This document shows, one piece after another, positions 7,917 through 16,454 of a stretch of DNA of 64,000 nt. The notes under the pieces are model-generated. The model ran no database searches. It saw nothing but the letters and a program-made list of their open reading frames with translations, and had not been told where the DNA came from. The translations under genes were made by a program, and so were the position numbers. Within the stretch, counting starts at the first letter, position 1, and each line of letters opens with the position of its first letter. This DNA comes from Opitutia bacterium (GTDB lineage Bacteria; Verrucomicrobiota; Verrucomicrobiia; Opitutales; Opitutaceae): positions 1-64,000 of the forward strand of contig CANHJG010000009.1 in the NCBI GenBank assembly GCA_947461205.1, read 5' to 3'.

Positions 7917-10900
7917 ATGCTCCGTCTTCGTTTTGTTGGATGGGCCGCGTTGGTTGTGCTCCTCGCCCTGGCGGGACGGTGGCGCCCGGGCGGAAGCGCG
8001 AGTGGGGACCAGCGGCGCGAACCGGTGCGGGGAAATATGACCGGGGTCGCGCGGCCAGCGTCGGCTACGGATGGGGCGACCCCGACGCCGGTCGGGGTGG
8101 CGGAGGGGGCCCTGCGCGAACGCCTCGCGTATGCGCAGGGGTGGGACGGGGCGGAGGAGCCGGCGCTGGCGGCGTTTCGGGCGTGGGTGCAGCGGTATGC
8201 CGGGGCGGATGCGGCGGGGCGGGTCGTGCTGGAGAGCGAAGGGGTGGCGCTGGCCCGGGCGCGCCGCGCGGTGATGAAGCGCCTGATTGAACGCGAGCCG
8301 GCGCGCGCGCTGGCCGTGACCGTGCCGGCAGACGTGCGGGCGGGGCTGCCGGCGCCGGTGGTGGGGCAACTCGAAGTGCGGGTGGCGGGGGTGGGCGAGT
8401 TGGCGTGGCAGGCGATCTGTTATGAGGATCGGCCGCGGCCGATCCTCGCGCCGACGAGCCGCCGGGTGGCGGGGCTGGGCGGGGAGACTTACACGGCCTC
8501 CGCCTATGGACGGCGCGCGACGCAGCCGACGAAGGAAGGGGCCTCGTTGCACGGCATCGTGCTCGACGCGGCGATGGCGGTGCACGAAAGCCCGGTGCGG
8601 CTGCTCGAGGCGGCGGAGGCGGCGCCGGGCGAATGGCGCCTCGCCGCGCAGGGGCGCACGTGGGTGGTGGCGTCGGACGCCGAGGTGGTCGGGCAAATCG
8701 AGCACCGGCTGATCGAGGCCGAAGGGCTACCGGGGCCGCGCGTGCCGATGGTGGACCTCGACGGGACGGAGCCGCCCCGGGCGCCGGCGCCGCCGACGGC
8801 GAACACGATCGGTGCGAAGCGCATCCTCGCGATCCGGGTGGATTTTTCGGATGTGGTGGGCGAGCCGGTGGCCGAAGGCGCGCTCACCGACACGTTGAAC
8901 GGGGCGGTGAAGCAGTACTTCGAAGAGGCGAGTTACGGACAGACGACCGTGACGGCGACGGTGAGCAGCAAGGTTTACCGCATGCCGCGCACGGCGGCGG
9001 CGTATGCGACTGCCAACAACACGTCCGGTCTGCATGCGGACGCGCGCACGCTGGCCGGGGCCGACTATGCGGTGAGCGGCTATGAGCGCGTGATGGTTTT
9101 CTTCGGCAACCTCGGGGCCGGCACCGGCGGGATCACGGGTTCGCAGTTCAGTTTCGCCGGTCTCGCGACGGTTGGCGGAACCAATTCGTGGATCAACAAT
9201 GCACCCACGATGCGAACGATTGCACACGAGCTCGGCCACAACTGGGGGCTCAAACATTCCAGCAGTTGGACGGTCACCGACAGCAATCCGGTTTCCAATG
9301 CGGGGGCGGTGCTCGAATACGGCGATCCGTGGGATGTGATGGGCAACAACGCCTCGCGTGACGGCCGGCATCATTTCAACCAGTGGTGCAAGAACCAGCT
9401 GGGGTGGCTCCCCGACGCTGCGGTGAACACGGTAAGCGTGAGCGGCGTCTACCGGGTCTATCGTTTCGACAGCGAGGAGGCGCCGCGCACGCAGACGCAG
9501 GCGCTGCGGTTTTTCCGCGACGGCGTGCGGTGGTATTGGCTCGGCTACCGGCAGAACTTTCCGGCCACGCCCACGCTGGCGGCCGGGGCGAGCATCGTGT
9601 GGGGTTTCAATTCTGTGCAGGAAAGTGTGCTGCTCGACTGCACGACGCCCGGCGCCACGCCCAACGATGCCGGGCTGGCCATCGGCGCGACGCTCAACGA
9701 CACGCTGGCGGGCGTGAAGGTGCGGCCGATCGCCCGCGGGGGCGACGGTCCGTCGGAGTGGCTCGAGGTCGAGATCACGCTGCCGGCCGCGCCGCCCGAC
9801 GTGGTGGCGGCCTGGGGCACGGGTGAAAATTTCTTGGATACGCCGACCAGCGTGAGCTACGTGCCGCCCGGCACGACGCAGATCCGCAAACTGGCGAGCG
9901 GGACCTCGCACGGGGTAGCGCTGCGGGCCAATCGCACGGTGGTCGCCTGGGGCGACGCCACCTTTGGGCAGACGACGGTGCCGCAGATCAACGAGTTTGT
10001 GAATGCGGTCGCGGCCGGCGGGAACGTCAGCGGGGCCGTGCTTGCCGACGGCACGGTGCGACTGTGGGGGCAGGGCAACACCGGGATGTTGACGCCGCCG
10101 GAGCGGCTGGCCGACGTGAAGCAGCTCGCCATCGGGACGACGCATGTCGTGGCGGTGAAGAACGACGGGACGCTCGTCGGCTGGGGCAGCAACGCCGCCG
10201 GCCAGCTGGCGTGGCCCGAGGGGCTCAACGACGTCGTCGAGGTAGTGGCGGGCACGCAGACGACGGTAGTGCGCAGGCGCGACGGCACGGTCGTCGCGTT
10301 GGGGGGCGCGGCCATCCGTGCGGTGCCGGCCGGGCTCGGTGGTGTGGTCGCGCTCGCGGCCGGCGGCACCCATGCGCTCGCCGTGCGCAGCGACGGCACC
10401 GTCGTCGCGTGGGGCAACAACTCCAACGGCCAGGCCACCGTGCCCGCCGGACTCTCGAATGTGGCCGCGGTGGCGGCAGGCGACTTTCATTCGCTTGCGC
10501 TCAAAGCGGACGGCTCGGTGGTCGCCTGGGGTAGCGCGACGGGCGGCAAGACCACGGTGCCGGCCGGTCTGCCCCGGGCGCATACGATCGACGCCTCGGC
10601 GCAGGGGAGTTTTGCCCTGGTCGGCCCGGGGCTGTTTGTGACGACGCCGCCGCTGGCGCAGACCGTAGCCGCGGGGGCAGCGGCGAACTTCAGCGTCACG
10701 GCGACTGGCACGGGCGAACTGTCGTATGTGTGGCGCAAGAACGGCGTGGAAATCCCGGGTGCGACGGATCGCACGCTGGCGATCGCGGCGGTGGCGGCGG
10801 CGGATGTGGGCGACTACGACGTCGTGATCCGCGACGGCACGACGACGCGCTCCTCGGTGGTGGCGCGCCTCGGACTGGCCGCGATGGTGGTGCCGCCGGT

Positions 10901-11762
10901 CACGCCGCCCGTGACGCCGCCGGTCGTGGCAGGCACGGGGAGCCGGATCGTCAATCTTTCGATTCTCACGGCGATCACCGCGGCGGAACCGTTTTTCACG
11001 GTCGGCGCCGTGGTCGGCGGGGCGGGGACGAGCGGCGACCAACCGCTGCTGGTGCGCGCCGCCGGTCCGGCCCTCGGGGCGCTGGGCGTCGCCACCGCGA
11101 TGGCGGACCCCAAGCTCGAATTTTTCCGCGGCCAGACCGTGATCGCGAGCAACGACAACTGGGGCGGGGCGGTGGCCTTGAACAACGCGTTCACGCAGGT
11201 CGGCGCGTTTGCGTTTGCGACGGCTGCGTCGCGCGATGCCGCGGTGTTCAGTCCCGGGCTCGCGTCCGGCAACTACACCGTGCAAGTGAGCGGGATTGAT
11301 GGATCGACGGGAACGGTGATCGCGGAGCTCTACGATGCGACGCCCACCGCGGCGCTGACGGCGACCACCCCGCGCCTGATCAATGTGTCGGTATTAAAGC
11401 TGATCGCGGCGGGCGAGACGTTGACGGCGGGTTTCGTGATCGGCGGGCCGGCGGCGAAGCGGGTGTTGATCCGGGCGGTCGGTCCGGCGCTGGGCGCGGC
11501 GCCGTTCGGGATTCCCGGCGTGATGGCCGACCCGAAACTCGATCTCTTCAGGGCCCAGACGGTGATCAACGCCAATGACAACTGGGGCGGTGGGGCGGCG
11601 TTGACGGCGGCGTTTGCGAATGTCGGGGCGTTTGCGCTGGGCGCCGCGAGCCGCGATGCGGCGCTGCTCGTGACGCTCGCGCCCGGCGACTATACCGCCC
11701 AGGTTGCCGGAGTCGGGGGCGCGAGCGGACTCACGCTCGTGGAGGTTTACGAAGTGCCGTGA
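7917..11762 (+). CDS. Large secreted metzincin protease with RCC1-like repeats, Ig-like domain and two C-terminal modules
   Basis: A 1281-residue exported protein. An N-terminal hydrophobic segment (MLRLRFVGWAALVVLLALAG) is the signal. A prodomain-like region leads to a zinc-protease domain with HELGHNWGLKH at about residue 437, matching the metzincin motif HEXXHXXGXXH, and a Met-turn WDVMGNN about 36 residues later. This resembles peptidase family M11 (gametolysin). About residues 628-895 hold several RCC1-like repeats (VVAWG and AVRSDGTVVAWG with VPAGL spacers). An Ig-like domain follows (about 905-980, WRKNGVEIPGATDRTL), then two tandem modules of about 135 residues each containing RAVGPALGA-type and NDNWGG motifs. 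The ATG at 7917 is preferred over 7878 because it begins the signal peptide. The substrate is unknown. Confidence 0.85.
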   Translation: MLRLRFVGWAALVVLLALAGRWRPGGSASGDQRREPVRGNMTGVARPASATDGATPTPVGVAEGALRERLAYAQGWDGAEEPALAAFRAWVQRYAGADAAGRVVLESEGVALARARRAVMKRLIEREPARALAVTVPADVRAGLPAPVVGQLEVRVAGVGELAWQAICYEDRPRPILAPTSRRVAGLGGETYTASAYGRRATQPTKEGASLHGIVLDAAMAVHESPVRLLEAAEAAPGEWRLAAQGRTWVVASDAEVVGQIEHRLIEAEGLPGPRVPMVDLDGTEPPRAPAPPTANTIGAKRILAIRVDFSDVVGEPVAEGALTDTLNGAVKQYFEEASYGQTTVTATVSSKVYRMPRTAAAYATANNTSGLHADARTLAGADYAVSGYERVMVFFGNLGAGTGGITGSQFSFAGLATVGGTNSWINNAPTMRTIAHELGHNWGLKHSSSWTVTDSNPVSNAGAVLEYGDPWDVMGNNASRDGRHHFNQWCKNQLGWLPDAAVNTVSVSGVYRVYRFDSEEAPRTQTQALRFFRDGVRWYWLGYRQNFPATPTLAAGASIVWGFNSVQESVLLDCTTPGATPNDAGLAIGATLNDTLAGVKVRPIARGGDGPSEWLEVEITLPAAPPDVVAAWGTGENFLDTPTSVSYVPPGTTQIRKLASGTSHGVALRANRTVVAWGDATFGQTTVPQINEFVNAVAAGGNVSGAVLADGTVRLWGQGNTGMLTPPERLADVKQLAIGTTHVVAVKNDGTLVGWGSNAAGQLAWPEGLNDVVEVVAGTQTTVVRRRDGTVVALGGAAIRAVPAGLGGVVALAAGGTHALAVRSDGTVVAWGNNSNGQATVPAGLSNVAAVAAGDFHSLALKADGSVVAWGSATGGKTTVPAGLPRAHTIDASAQGSFALVGPGLFVTTPPLAQTVAAGAAANFSVTATGTGELSYVWRKNGVEIPGATDRTLAIAAVAAADVGDYDVVIRDGTTTRSSVVARLGLAAMVVPPVTPPVTPPVVAGTGSRIVNLSILTAITAAEPFFTVGAVVGGAGTSGDQPLLVRAAGPALGALGVATAMADPKLEFFRGQTVIASNDNWGGAVALNNAFTQVGAFAFATAASRDAAVFSPGLASGNYTVQVSGIDGSTGTVIAELYDATPTAALTATTPRLINVSVLKLIAAGETLTAGFVIGGPAAKRVLIRAVGPALGAAPFGIPGVMADPKLDLFRAQTVINANDNWGGGAALTAAFANVGAFALGAASRDAALLVTLAPGDYTAQVAGVGGASGLTLVEVYEVP

Positions 11763-11764
11763 GT

Positions 11765-11833
11765 GTGGCCCGGGCTTTCCAGCCCGGGAGTGGGCTAGCG
11801 GAGGATGAACACGGGCTAGAAGGCCCGGGCCAC
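11765..11833. repeat. Inverted repeat between convergent genes
   Basis: Two arms of 24 bases (11765-11788 and 11810-11833) are near-perfect reverse complements. Each arm is itself palindromic around CCCGGGC...GCCCGGG. The element sits in the 72-base gap between the protease gene and the convergent MazF-type gene. It could act as a bidirectional terminator, although no T-run is present. It could also be a REP-type repeat. Confidence 0.65.
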
Positions 11834-11834
11834 G

Positions 11835-12173
11835 TCAGTCCGCGGGCAGGAGCATCGACAACGCGCGGCGGACGGCGGCGCGGTCGGGAGTCGCCAGAGC
11901 ACCCGCCTTGCGCAGCACAAAACGCTCGTCGAGGGTGAACAGCTTCATCCGCACCACCGAGGGGTGACTCAGCCCGGCCGCCGCGAGATCGCGCAGCGCC
12001 ACATCGAGCGGCCAGCCGCGGTTTTCCGCACTCGTGATCATGGCCAGCACGAGGTGCGCGGCACGGTCATTGAAGCCTTGCGCGGAGAGGACGAGGGCCG
12101 GTCGCCGTTTCGTCGCAGCAGTGTCCGTGAAGGGAAACGGCACGACGACGACATCGAAGGCTTTAAAGGTCAC
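11835..12173 (-). CDS. MazF/PemK-family toxin (endoribonuclease)
   Basis: A 112-residue protein with the MazF/PemK fold signature: an N-terminal FDVVVVPFPFTD strand-turn, then KRRPALVLSAQGFN, and a central VLAMITSAENRGWPLDV. The segment LSHPSVVRMKLFTLDERFV resembles the part of the fold that carries the catalytic residues. Family members cut RNA at short sequences and arrest growth when the antitoxin is degraded. The start overlaps the end of the upstream AbrB-like antitoxin gene by 11 bases, the usual antitoxin-toxin order with translational coupling. No catalytic residue is obviously missing, so the toxin is probably functional. Confidence 0.88.
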   Translation of the reverse strand: MTFKAFDVVVVPFPFTDTAATKRRPALVLSAQGFNDRAAHLVLAMITSAENRGWPLDVALRDLAAAGLSHPSVVRMKLFTLDERFVLRKAGALATPDRAAVRRALSMLLPAD

Positions 12174-12399
12174 GGTAGGCGCGCTCGTCGTGCGCGGAGT
12201 GCCATTCGTCGCTCAGCGTATCGGCCACGGCCTTGGCGAAAACGTGGTCGGCGGGCCGGGCCTTTTGGAGGAAGACTTGGCCGTCGCGCAATTTAAAGGC
12301 AATGGAGTCACCCGGCTTGAGCCGCAGTTTCTCCCGCACCCGCCCGGGGATGGTGGCCTGGCTCTTGCTGGTGAGTTTGCTGACGGAGAGGGTCTGCAT
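12163..12399 (-). CDS. AbrB/MazE-type antitoxin
   Basis: A 78-residue protein. Its N-terminal half is a SpoVT/AbrB swapped-hairpin DNA-binding domain (SKLTSKSQATIPGRVREKLRLKPGD, then IAFKLRDGQVFLQK). The C-terminal tail (residues 50-78, acidic and His-rich) is the part expected to wrap the toxin. Such antitoxins neutralise MazF-type toxins and repress their own operon. It is the first gene of a two-gene toxin-antitoxin operon with an 11-base overlap. The upstream 56 bases contain short AT-rich direct repeats (AAGTAAGGTAAGTATTAC region, about 12402-12419) that could be the promoter and operator. Confidence 0.87.
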   Translation of the reverse strand: MQTLSVSKLTSKSQATIPGRVREKLRLKPGDSIAFKLRDGQVFLQKARPADHVFAKAVADTLSDEWHSAHDERAYRDL

Positions 12400-12455
12400 G
12401 ACAAGTAAGGTAAGTATTACTCACCGCACAAGGGTCAAGGCGATGCTGATGGGCA

Positions 12456-13589
12456 TCAATCCAGCGTCTGCCGGTAGCGTTTCACGCCGACGGCCATGGC
12501 GACCACGAGGAAAGCGAGGAGGGGCCAGAGTGCGGGGGCGATTTCGGCGAGGCCGTTCCCTTTTAAAAGAATGCCGCGCACGATGCGGAGGAAATGCGTG
12601 TTGGGCAGAATTGAGCCGACCCACTGTGCCCACTCGGGCATGCCGCGGAACGGGAACATGAACCCCGAGAGCAGAATCGACGGGAGGAAGAAGAAGAACG
12701 CCATCTGCACGGCCTGAAGCTGGTTCTTCGCGAGCGTCGAAAACGTGATGCCCATTGCGAGATTGGCCGCGATGAAGAGCAGCGAGACCGCGTAGATGAG
12801 CGCGAGGCTCCCGACCATGGGCACGTCGAAGAGCACGCGCGCCGCGAGGAGAATCAGCGTCAGCTGGAGGTAACCAACGATGATGTAGGGGATGATTTTT
12901 CCGAGCATCACCTCGAAGGGGCGCACGGGCGTGGCGAGGAGGTTTTCCATCGTGCCGCGTTCGCGTTCGCGGGTGATGGCCAGGGCCGTGATGACGACCA
13001 TCGTCATCGTGAGCACGACGCCCATCAGGCCGGGGACGACGTTGTAGGGGGTGAGGTTTTCGGGGTTGTAGTGGGCGTGGATTTGAAAATCGATCGGGCC
13101 GGCCTTGGCGCGCAGGCGGGCGAGCGGGCCGACGAGATCGCGATCGAGCACGTGGTCGGAGATGGCGCGGACGGCGGAGATGGCGGGGCCGGTGGCGGCG
13201 GGGTCGGTGGCGTCGGCCTCGATGAGGAGCGTGGGGCGTTCGCCGCGGAGGAGTTGGCGGGAGAAATCCTCGGGGATGTTGATGACGAACTGCACGTCGC
13301 CGAGCCGGAGGAGGCGGCGCGCCTCGGCTTCGGTGGCGGCCTCGGTCACGAGGTTGAAGTAGCCGCTCGTGCGGAGAGCCGCGACGAGCGTGCGGGCAAA
13401 AGGACCGTGGTCGGCGATGCGGAGGGCGGTGGGCAGGTGCTTCGGGTCGGAATTGATCGCGAAGCCGAAGAGCATGAGCTGCATCAGCGGGATGCCGACC
13501 ATCATGCCGAACGTCAGGCGGTCGCGCTTCATCTGGATGAACTCCTTAAGCACCATGGCCCAGAGGCGGTGGAAGGTGAAACGTCTCAT
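12456..13589 (-). CDS. ABC-2 type transporter permease
   Basis: From the ATG at 13589 this is a 377-residue membrane protein. It has one N-terminal helix (about residues 25-45, starting near LTFGMMVGIPLMQLMLFGFA), a large extracytoplasmic loop (about 50-170) and five helices in the C-terminal half. The conserved ABC-2 segment ITRERERGTMENLLATPVRP lies just before the second helix. It resembles the YbhS/YbhR and YhhJ drug-efflux permeases. A longer in-frame start at 13679 would begin inside a palindromic repeat and encode MERVDPNALS, so it is rejected. It is the third gene of a minus-strand operon (adaptor, ATPase, permease), separated from the ATPase by 112 bases that contain that repeat. Only one permease is present, so it probably works as a homodimer. 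Confidence 0.9.
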   Translation of the reverse strand: MRRFTFHRLWAMVLKEFIQMKRDRLTFGMMVGIPLMQLMLFGFAINSDPKHLPTALRIADHGPFARTLVAALRTSGYFNLVTEAATEAEARRLLRLGDVQFVINIPEDFSRQLLRGERPTLLIEADATDPAATGPAISAVRAISDHVLDRDLVGPLARLRAKAGPIDFQIHAHYNPENLTPYNVVPGLMGVVLTMTMVVITALAITRERERGTMENLLATPVRPFEVMLGKIIPYIIVGYLQLTLILLAARVLFDVPMVGSLALIYAVSLLFIAANLAMGITFSTLAKNQLQAVQMAFFFFLPSILLSGFMFPFRGMPEWAQWVGSILPNTHFLRIVRGILLKGNGLAEIAPALWPLLAFLVVAMAVGVKRYRQTLD

Positions 13590-13650
13590 GGGGTGGAGCG
13601 GCTTGACCGCAAGACGCTGGTTTGAGGCGGCGGGGCGATGCGGGGCCCCA

Positions 13651-13680
13651 GAAAGCGCGTTGGGGTCAACGCGCTCCACC
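13651..13680. repeat. Solitary copy of the palindromic repeat seen in the 40.3-kb array
   Basis: This stretch contains the inverted repeat AGCGCGTT-N6-AACGCGCT followed by CCACC. It is identical to the core of the four-copy 47-bp array at 40294-40481. It lies between the ATPase and permease genes of one operon, so its hairpin would be in the mRNA. Confidence 0.85.
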
Positions 13681-13701
13681 TTGGAGATTTTTTGCGAGGG
13701 C

Positions 13702-14640
13702 TCACGCGAAATTGTCCTTGGCTTGGTCCATCAGGCTGATGAACACGTCTTCCAGGCTGGAGCTGGTTTTCTTCCACGCGTGGCGCGGACTGCGAACGGC
13801 GGAGACGGCGGCGTCGAGTTTCGCGGCGTCACGGCCGCTCACGTGGAGGGTGGTGCCGAAGGCCACGACCTGTTCGACGCCCGCGCGGCCGCGGAGGGCG
13901 GCGGCGAGGGTGATCAGCTCCGGGCCGGTGACGGTCCAGGTCGTGAGGCGGCCGTTGGCGAGCACGTCGGCGAGCGTGCCGTGGGCGAGGAGGTTGCCGT
14001 AGGCGAGGTAGGCGAGGCGGTGGCAGCGCTCGGCCTCGTCCATGTAGTGCGTCGTGATGAGGACGGTGAGGCCTTCGTCGGCGAGACGGTGAATTTCGTC
14101 CCAGAATTCGCGGCGGGCCTTGGGGTCGACGCCGGCGGTGGGTTCGTCGAGCAGGAGCAGTTGGGGCGAATGGATCAGGCACGCGGCGAGGGCGAGGCGC
14201 TGTTTCCAACCGCCGGAGAGTTCGCCGGCGAGCTGGTGGCTGCGGTTGACGAGGCCGAGGCGTTCGAGGCTGCGTTGCACGGCGGCGCGGCGGTCGGGCA
14301 CGTCGTAGAGGCGCGCGATGAAATCGAGGTTTTCGCGGAGGGTGAGGTCCTCGTAGTAACTGAACTTTTGCGTCATGTAGCCGACGTGGCGCTTGATGTC
14401 GGCCTGCTGGGTACGGACATCGTAGCCGAGGCAGGTGCCGGTGCCGGCGTCGGGGGTGAGCAGGCCGCAGAGCATGCGGATAAAGGTGGTCTTGCCGGAG
14501 CCGTTGGGGCCGAGGAAGCCGTAGATTTCGCCGCGCTGCACGCGCAGGTCGATCGCGTTGACGACGGTTTTGTCGCCGAAGCGTTTGGTGACGCCGGTGA
14601 CGTCGATGGCGTAGGCGGACCCGCTCATGGGATGGTGCAC
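13702..14640 (-). CDS. ABC transporter ATP-binding protein
   Basis: A 312-residue single-domain ABC ATPase: Walker A GPNGSGKT (44-51), Q-loop around YMTQKFSYYEDLT, signature LSGGWKQRLALA (141-152), Walker B LLLLDEPTAGVD (161-172) and the H-loop histidine in LITTHYMDEAERC. YMTQKFSYYEDLT and the extended C-terminal domain (about 230-312) are typical of the YbhF/CcmA type that partners ABC-2 permeases. It supplies energy for efflux by the downstream permease. Its start codon directly follows the stop of the adaptor gene, so the two are translationally coupled. A second ATG four codons in (MSGSAYAIDV) is an alternative start. Confidence 0.93.
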   Translation of the reverse strand: MHHPMSGSAYAIDVTGVTKRFGDKTVVNAIDLRVQRGEIYGFLGPNGSGKTTFIRMLCGLLTPDAGTGTCLGYDVRTQQADIKRHVGYMTQKFSYYEDLTLRENLDFIARLYDVPDRRAAVQRSLERLGLVNRSHQLAGELSGGWKQRLALAACLIHSPQLLLLDEPTAGVDPKARREFWDEIHRLADEGLTVLITTHYMDEAERCHRLAYLAYGNLLAHGTLADVLANGRLTTWTVTGPELITLAAALRGRAGVEQVVAFGTTLHVSGRDAAKLDAAVSAVRSPRHAWKKTSSSLEDVFISLMDQAKDNFA

Positions 14641-15603
14641 CTAGTTCGCCGGGACGACGTCGGCGGGTTGGCCGGGGTGGAGGTCGCGGGCGGCGGTGGG
14701 GTCGGCGAACGTGGCTTCGACGAGGAAGACGAGTTTCGCGCGGTTCTCGCGGTTGTAGAGGACCGGCGGGGTGAATTCCGGTTTGGGCGAGAGGTAGCTC
14801 ACGCGCCCCGCGAGCGGGGAGCGGCCGGTGATGGACACGGTCACGGCGTCGCCGGCCCGGAGGGCGGCGAAGTCGGCCTCGGGCACGTAGAAGCGGACCT
14901 TCAGGTTTTCTGGGGGGAGGAGGGCGACGACGGGCAGGCCGGCGGCGACGAACTCGCCCTCGCGATAGAGCGTGTCGTAGACGAGGGCGGCGCGGAGAGC
15001 GGATTGAGATTTTTGGGCGACGCTCCAGTCGGTGCGCGCCTTGGCGGCGGCGGCGGCCTGCACGTCGGATTCGGCGGCGGCGATGGCATCGACGCGGGCG
15101 CCGAGGCCGGCCGTGGCGAGTTGCGCGGCGAGTTCGTCGATGGCGCGGGTGTTGCGCTCGTGGGTGAGGCGCGCGCGGTCGAAGTCGGCGGCGGAAATGA
15201 CCTTCGTCTTGAACAGCTCCGCCTGGCGGGCGAGTTCGAGTTGGGAGAGCTCGGCGGCGGAGTGGGCCTGGGCGAGGCGGGATGCGACGGTAGCGAGTTC
15301 GCTCGGACGCGAGCCTTTTTGCAGGTCGGCGAGGCGGGCCTGCGCGGCGCGGAGCTGGTCGGCGGCCTGTTGTTGGGCGGCGAGCTCGTTGGCGCGTTCA
15401 AGGGTGAAGAGCGGGGCGGCGGCGGGGATGCGCGCGCCCTTGGCGACGGCGAGGGTCTCGAGTCGGCCGGCGAGCGGCGCGGCGACGTAGACGAATTCGC
15501 CTTCGAGGTAGCCTTGCCAGCCGGGGGGTGCCGGGCGCGTGCACGCGGCGGCGAGGAGAGCGACGAGCGCGGCGGCGAGGGTGGGGAAAAAAGAGCGGCG
15601 CAT
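14641..15603 (-). CDS. HlyD-family membrane fusion protein (efflux adaptor)
   Basis: A 320-residue lipoprotein with signal MRRSFFPTLAAALVALLAAAC, where LAAAC is a lipobox. A biotinyl-lipoyl-like beta domain follows (GYLEGEFVYVAAPLAGRLE). A long Ala-rich alpha-helical hairpin covers about residues 75-200 and contains many Gln, Leu and Ala. Next come LKVRFYVPEADFAALRAGD and a C-terminal beta-barrel. It resembles the YbhG/HlyD adaptors that bridge inner-membrane ABC exporters and outer-membrane channels. First gene of the adaptor-ATPase-permease operon. The longer frame to 16167 runs antisense to the mgtE remnant and was rejected. No outer-membrane factor is encoded nearby. Confidence 0.9.
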   Translation of the reverse strand: MRRSFFPTLAAALVALLAAACTRPAPPGWQGYLEGEFVYVAAPLAGRLETLAVAKGARIPAAAPLFTLERANELAAQQQAADQLRAAQARLADLQKGSRPSELATVASRLAQAHSAAELSQLELARQAELFKTKVISAADFDRARLTHERNTRAIDELAAQLATAGLGARVDAIAAAESDVQAAAAAKARTDWSVAQKSQSALRAALVYDTLYREGEFVAAGLPVVALLPPENLKVRFYVPEADFAALRAGDAVTVSITGRSPLAGRVSYLSPKPEFTPPVLYNRENRAKLVFLVEATFADPTAARDLHPGQPADVVPAN

Positions 15604-15684
15604 GGGGTGACTACTGGCAGCGCGGGCGGAAACCTCCAAGGCCGAAAGCGGCGGATTCTTTTTCGGCGAAGGTTGAAACCCCGT

Positions 15685-16396
15685 TTGCGGTGTGCCTGTC
15701 TCCGCGCCAGGCCGGCCGAGGCCAACGGCAAAACCGATCTCGCGGTGCTGATCGCGCGCCAGGACCTCGCGGCGTTGAAAAAATACGTGGAGCCGTGGCT
15801 GCCCGCCGATCTGGCGCCGCTGGTCGCGGAGCTGTCGGTGGAGGAGCTCGCGGCGTTGTTCCGCCTCGGCTCGCGGGAGCTGGCGGTGGCGACGTTCACC
15901 TATGTGCCGATCGACGGGCAGAAGAAACTGCTGAAGATGCTGACGCCGGAGCAGGCGGCCGCGCTGCTCAACGCGCTGCCGCCAGACGACCGCACGGCGT
16001 TGCTCAACGAGCTGCCGCTCGACGTGGCGATGCAGATGCTGGCGATGCTCACGCCCGACGAGCGGCAGGTGGCGCAGGCGTTGCTCGCGTATCCGGAGCA
16101 CGGCGCTCGGCCTGATCTTGGGCGGCATCGGATTCTTGCGGATCGCGGTCTGGTCGATGTTTTCCACGGTTTACGGCCCGCACTGGCTGCTCGTGGCCTG
16201 GACGGTCGGCCTGGCACTCGTCGGCATCGTGCTGTGGGGCTCGCTGATGGGTTCGATGCTGCCGCTCGTGCTCAAACGCCTGGGTTTCGACCCGGCGACG
16301 TCGAGCGCCCCGTTCGTGGCGACGCTCGTGGATGTGACCGGGTTGATCATCTATTTCAGCGTAGCATTTTTCATCATGCGCGGGACGCTGTTGTAG
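15685..16396 (+). pseudogene. mgtE: Internally deleted magnesium transporter gene (mgtE remnant)
   Basis: Two parts of MgtE are joined out of frame. The first (to about 16101) encodes the N-terminal MgtE helical domain: [41 protein letters not shown]. The second (from about 16103, in a different frame) encodes the last membrane helices: [35 protein letters not shown] and [15 protein letters not shown]. These are characteristic of the MgtE pore domain. The rest of the N-domain, both CBS domains and the first pore helices are absent. No ATG starts the first part, and TTG at 15685 is only a guess. The deletion fuses the parts between PEH and ALG. A functional channel is impossible from this frame. 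It is divergent from the efflux adaptor gene. Confidence 0.85.
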
Positions 16397-16454
16397 GGAA
16401 AATACCCGTCACTTGACGCCGGGCCGGTGCGTCGTATCACTGCATCCCCGCGTC

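Noticed and set aside
13369-15684. First part of a long plus-strand frame
   Set aside because: Antisense to the ABC ATPase and adaptor genes; only its last part (after 15685) is the mgtE remnant and was annotated.
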